Below, in pieces: positions 61,044-64,000 of a stretch of 64,000 bases of DNA. Position 1 is the first letter of the stretch, and each line of letters opens with the position of its first letter. Origin of the DNA: Anaerohalosphaera lusitana (GTDB taxonomy: Bacteria > Planctomycetota > Phycisphaerae > Sedimentisphaerales > Anaerohalosphaeraceae); contig NZ_CP019791.1 of NCBI RefSeq assembly GCF_002007645.1, forward strand, positions 682,001 to 746,000. Direction: 5' to 3'. Under the pieces are notes generated by a model. That model was not told the origin of the DNA. It searched no databases and saw only the letters and a list, made by a program, of their open reading frames with translations. A program made the translations under genes and the position numbers.

Positions 61044-61766
61044 ATGTCTGAGATAGCTGATAGACTTGAGAAGATAGAACAAAATATTTGTGCGGCGTGT
61101 GAAAGGGCCGGCCGAACAAGGGAGAGTGTGAAGCTGGTTGTGGTCACCAAGACCGTTGGGACGGAAGAAATACGTGAAGTGATCCAGCAGGGGTATACGG
61201 ACCTGGGTGAGAGCCGAGTGCAGCATCTCAAGGATGTCGCGGAGGGAGTTGATGAATATCTTACGATCAACAGAGGCCGTTCCGGTGTTCCTGCAGGGGT
61301 TAAGTGGCACATGATAGGTCATCTTCAGCGGAACAAGGTGAAAAAGGCGCTGAAGTACTGTTCGAGCATTCAGTCCGTCGATACGCTTCGGCTTGCCGAG
61401 GAGATCAATACGAACGCGGGCAAGCAGGGGCTTCGGCCGGACGTGTTCATTCAGGTAAACTGCAGCGGAGAATCGCAGAAGTACGGTGTGCCCGTCGGGG
61501 CGGCCGGGCATCTGGCGGAGCAGATCGAGACGATGGGCAACCTTCGGCTGGTGGGTTTGATGACGATGGCACCGCTTACGAAGGATGATGGTGTGATACG
61601 GAGTTGTTTTGCACGTGCGCGAGAGGTTTTCGAGGACATTCGAAGGGATGGCCTTGCGGGGTCGCAATTCAGACACTTGAGTATGGGGATGAGCCAGGAT
61701 TACCAGATCGCAGTTGAAGAGGGGGCGACGGTGCTGCGGGTCGGCTCGGCAATTTTTGCTGGTTGA
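61044..61766 (+). CDS. yggS: YggS-family PLP-binding protein
   Basis: 240 residues from ATG 61044 (GGGTGATT upstream; GTG 61038 possible). TIM barrel of the PLPBP family: VVVTKTV (PLP lysine), LGESRVQHLKD, WHMIGHLQRNKVKKAL, VFIQVNCSGE, LMTMAP and SMGMSQDYQIAVEEGATVLRVGSAIF. It buffers pyridoxal phosphate and affects amino-acid balance. A proC or ftsZ neighbour, common elsewhere, is not seen. Confidence 0.95.
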   Translation: MSEIADRLEKIEQNICAACERAGRTRESVKLVVVTKTVGTEEIREVIQQGYTDLGESRVQHLKDVAEGVDEYLTINRGRSGVPAGVKWHMIGHLQRNKVKKALKYCSSIQSVDTLRLAEEINTNAGKQGLRPDVFIQVNCSGESQKYGVPVGAAGHLAEQIETMGNLRLVGLMTMAPLTKDDGVIRSCFARAREVFEDIRRDGLAGSQFRHLSMGMSQDYQIAVEEGATVLRVGSAIFAG

Positions 61767-62147
61767 GCTTCTGATAGCAGCGCGGAACTGAGGTTGGGGG
61801 CAGATCACTTATATCGGACGTGGGATCGGTCCGCGCCTGCATCAGGCCGTCCTATAAACACTTTGCGGTCGGCCAAAAATCGGGTTGAAATGGCTGGATA
61901 TGGGGTGCGCGCAGCGTTTACGGGGTGATAACAGGGGGTGTGTCGAGTCTTGCGTTAGTTTTGCGGGGTATGGCAGGGGTTTATCATTATGGAGGGTTTC
62001 ATTTTTACCGAAACTGCAAATGATGCCGGTTTGCGTACGGTGATAAGTAATTGTGATCATGAAGATCTTACGGCTCGCCATGGAGCTGGTAAGCAAATAA
62101 CTATACGGCAGTTTCATTGAGAACAGCTTTTTTGACAGGTGTTGCAA
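61767..62147. other. Intergenic region before the chemotaxis-like cluster
   Basis: About 380 bases, no gene assigned. It probably carries the promoter of the HPt-receiver operon. Confidence 0.5.
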
Positions 62148-62996
62148 ATGGGTGAACCAAATTTAAGTGGTTTAAAGAATGGGGTATTCCCGCGGGTCAG
62201 CAGCGTTGACCGCAGTGAGATCATAGGTGATCTGTGGGAGTTTTATGTGGATTCGACTACTTCGCTGCTGACCGATCTGGAAGCTGCTGCGATATCTCTG
62301 GAGTCAGAGGGCAGTGTCGAAGAAGACGCTGCGGACATACGCCGGATACTGCATTCGGTAAAAGGTGATTCGGGTGTGAGCGGTCTTAATGACGTTTACT
62401 CTCTCTGCCATGAAGTTGAAGGTCTTTTTGATGAAATGGCTGATGAGCCCAGGGCTGCTGCGGATATGATACTGCGTGTGAAGGACTGGATCTCAAACGT
62501 GATCGAATTCATTGCCAGTGGCGAGTTCGAGGAGCCCGAGTTTGAGCAATCACAAGCCGAGTCGGAACCGGGAAAGCTTCGTGCGCTGGTTGTTGATGAT
62601 GATCCGCTTTGCCGTAAGCGGGTCGAGATGATCATTTCGCCGTATTTTCATTGCGATTTCGCTGTGACGGGTCTGGAGGGGCTGCAGAAGTTTGAGCGCT
62701 CCCTTGGATCTGGTAACAGATATGACCTGGTTACCCTTGATATCAACATGCCCGAACTTGACGGGCATCATACACTTCAGGCTATCCGTTCCCTTGAGAG
62801 CAAAAACGGTATCGAAGGGCTGGACGGGGTCAAGATCATCATGAGTACGAGCTGTGATGAGTCGGAACACGTCTTCTCGGCTTTTCGGCAGGGTTGTGAG
62901 GCATATGTAATAAAACGAGAAATGGGCGAGAAACTTCCCGAGCAGATGGTCAAGCTAGGTCTTTTGAAAGTTACACCTACCTATTCAATTCGATAA
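62148..62996 (+). CDS. HPt-receiver hybrid signalling protein
   Basis: 282 residues from ATG 62148 (AGGTG upstream). An N-terminal HPt four-helix bundle with HSVKGDSG (phospho-His about 69), then an acidic linker, and a C-terminal receiver domain (LVVDDDP about 147-153; VTLDINMPELDGH with the phospho-Asp about 198). HPt joined to a receiver without a kinase domain points to a phosphorelay intermediate. First gene of a tight cluster: its TAATGG end is followed at once by a CheY-like gene. Confidence 0.88.
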   Translation: MGEPNLSGLKNGVFPRVSSVDRSEIIGDLWEFYVDSTTSLLTDLEAAAISLESEGSVEEDAADIRRILHSVKGDSGVSGLNDVYSLCHEVEGLFDEMADEPRAAADMILRVKDWISNVIEFIASGEFEEPEFEQSQAESEPGKLRALVVDDDPLCRKRVEMIISPYFHCDFAVTGLEGLQKFERSLGSGNRYDLVTLDINMPELDGHHTLQAIRSLESKNGIEGLDGVKIIMSTSCDESEHVFSAFRQGCEAYVIKREMGEKLPEQMVKLGLLKVTPTYSIR

Positions 62997-63019
62997 TGGA
63001 TCAGATGAAGGATTCTGAT

Positions 63020-63412
63020 ATGAGTAACAATATTCTGATAGTTGACGATTCAGTGCTGATGCGAGCCGCTCTTAAACGAACCATCGATATGGTTGATTTG
63101 GAGATTGGCTCGGTGTTTGAGGCTGGTGATGGTGAAGAGGCCCTGGCGGTGATCGAGAAAGAGCGTGTCGATCTGATACTCTCTGACCTGAACATGCCGA
63201 ATATTGGCGGTGTAGAGCTTGTTGAGAAGCTCAAGCACGACGAACGTTATGCCCAAATACCGATCGTGGTCATCTCGACTGAGTCGAGTGAGGTTCGCGT
63301 TGAAGATCTGATGGAGCAGGGTGTCAGCGATTTTCTGCATAAACCGTTCAGGCCCAACGAATTTCGCGATGTGCTTATCAAGAATCTGGGGGTGTGTCAT
63401 GGCAACAGCTAA
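63020..63412 (+). CDS. cheY: CheY-like response regulator
   Basis: 130 residues, single receiver domain from ATG 63020 (GAAGGA upstream). IVDDSVLMR (Asp 9/10), LILSDLNMPNIGG (phospho-Asp about 56), VVISTES (Thr/Ser) and LHKPFRP (Lys). No output domain, so it probably acts on the flagellar motor or passes phosphate. Overlaps the next gene by 14 bases. Confidence 0.93.
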   Translation: MSNNILIVDDSVLMRAALKRTIDMVDLEIGSVFEAGDGEEALAVIEKERVDLILSDLNMPNIGGVELVEKLKHDERYAQIPIVVISTESSEVRVEDLMEQGVSDFLHKPFRPNEFRDVLIKNLGVCHGNS

Positions 63413-63845
63413 TTGCAGCAATGTCATAAGAGAGTCGCTGGTTCAGGCGTTGGAGACGATGGCATTCATGACGGCGGAAGAGTCAATGGATGTGCCGACT
63501 GAAGAAAATGCAATCGTCACGGCAGTGGATTTTGAAGGACCCGTCAGCGGGAGGATATTTCTGTGGGCAGGGATGGAGTTCGCGCGGGAGTTCGGCCAGA
63601 ATCTCAGCGGCGGATTTGAGATCGCCGACGAGCATTGTGTGGACGGACTTAGCGAACTGCTCAATGTTACTTGCGGGCTGGTTTTGCCTATGGTAGCGAG
63701 TTCGCCGACAGATACGTTCGACATGAGAGTTCCGAGAAGGGTTGCAGAAGGCAATGAGGACTGGGAAATATTTGTGAGCGGGGATGAAGTAATTCGACTG
63801 AATGTAGAGGGACATCCCGTGGCGGTCAAGATGGTGCTGCGGTAG
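63399..63845 (+). CDS. CheX/CheC-like phosphatase
   Basis: 148 residues from ATG 63399 (GGGGGTG upstream). Its two halves fit the CheC/CheX/FliY fold: an N-terminal half with a FEGPVSGRIFLWAG strand and a central CVDGLSELLNVTCG helix carrying the E-x-x-N phosphatase motif. It likely removes phosphate from the adjacent CheY. Only one E-x-x-N motif is visible, as in CheX. Overlapping start means tight coupling with cheY. Confidence 0.8.
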   Translation: MATANCSNVIRESLVQALETMAFMTAEESMDVPTEENAIVTAVDFEGPVSGRIFLWAGMEFAREFGQNLSGGFEIADEHCVDGLSELLNVTCGLVLPMVASSPTDTFDMRVPRRVAEGNEDWEIFVSGDEVIRLNVEGHPVAVKMVLR

Positions 63846-63886
63846 ATTTGAGAAAAGAAGGACAGATAAATCATAGAGGCTTGTGA

Positions 63887-64000
63887 TGTCAGAGACGGAT
63901 TTGCTTAAGGCTTTGGGAATACAGACGGCAACAAGTGATGTTGTATTTTGCGGAGTGGCTGACCCGGGTAAGGAGCTCGGTGAATTGCTTGATTCAGGCG
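63887..64000 (+). CDS. Start of an unidentified protein (cut by window edge)
   Basis: 38 codons from ATG 63887 (GAGG upstream): MSETDLLKALGIQTATSDV and on to ELLDSG at the window edge. Probably the next gene of the chemotaxis-like cluster. Too short to classify. Confidence 0.6.

Overview
The window looks like chromosomal DNA from a Planctomycetota bacterium, most likely class Phycisphaerae (Sedimentisphaerales-like). This placement is inferred from gene content: a PEP-CTERM exported protein, a bacterial topoisomerase VI A subunit, a B12-dependent class II ribonucleotide reductase, a membrane pyrophosphatase of the K+-dependent type, a GH95-like glycosidase and many small lipoproteins. No rRNA, tRNA or CRISPR array was seen.

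Left part (1-25 kb): the start of rplM, nrdJ, a run of small membrane and lipoprotein genes, a PEP-CTERM protein, an unusually short UvrC, a GDSL-type lipoprotein, a glycerophosphodiester phosphodiesterase, ndk, a HEAT-repeat protein, a two-gene acetate-type symporter operon, two cold-shock genes with matching leaders and a DMT permease. An ankyrin lipoprotein gene and a small membrane-protein gene are each split by an insertion sequence (IS), and removing the IS on paper restores both reading frames.

Middle part (25-38 kb): low-GC, repeat-rich and IS-rich. A minus-strand cluster holds marR, a DUF3795 gene and an alkyl-sulfatase-type hydrolase. The DUF3795 gene is split by an IS and the hydrolase carries a frameshift. 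The marR promoter has a perfect palindrome filling its 17-bp spacer. Two identical 1156-bp IS copies lie in inverted orientation around the start of this cluster. A TPR gene has a nonsense codon and is cut by a second copy of the 1174-bp IS630-type element seen at 11 kb. The + strand is C-rich to the left of about 33 kb and G-rich to the right of about 35 kb. An iteron-like, palindrome-rich intergenic stretch lies at 32.9-33.05 kb, so a replication origin near here is a reasonable hypothesis.

Right part (38-64 kb): mostly plus-strand housekeeping and signalling genes. These are a GntR/ABC-transporter operon, a DEAD-box helicase with a long basic tail, a P460-type lipoprotein, CsbD, a chemoreceptor, a GH95-like enzyme, a PAS histidine kinase, argJ, hppA, rsfS, argS, yjbQ, a winged-helix-like DNA-binding protein, top6A, a YggS-type protein and a chemotaxis-like cluster (HPt-receiver, CheY, CheX-like) that runs off the end. 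A candidate small RNA with a consensus promoter and terminator lies at 58.54-58.64 kb.

Repeats: three copies of a 167-bp TA-flanked MITE-like element, three copies of an 83-bp imperfect palindrome, a ~170-bp GC-rich repeat, a ~88-bp repeat, and fragments that resemble widespread genomic repeats.
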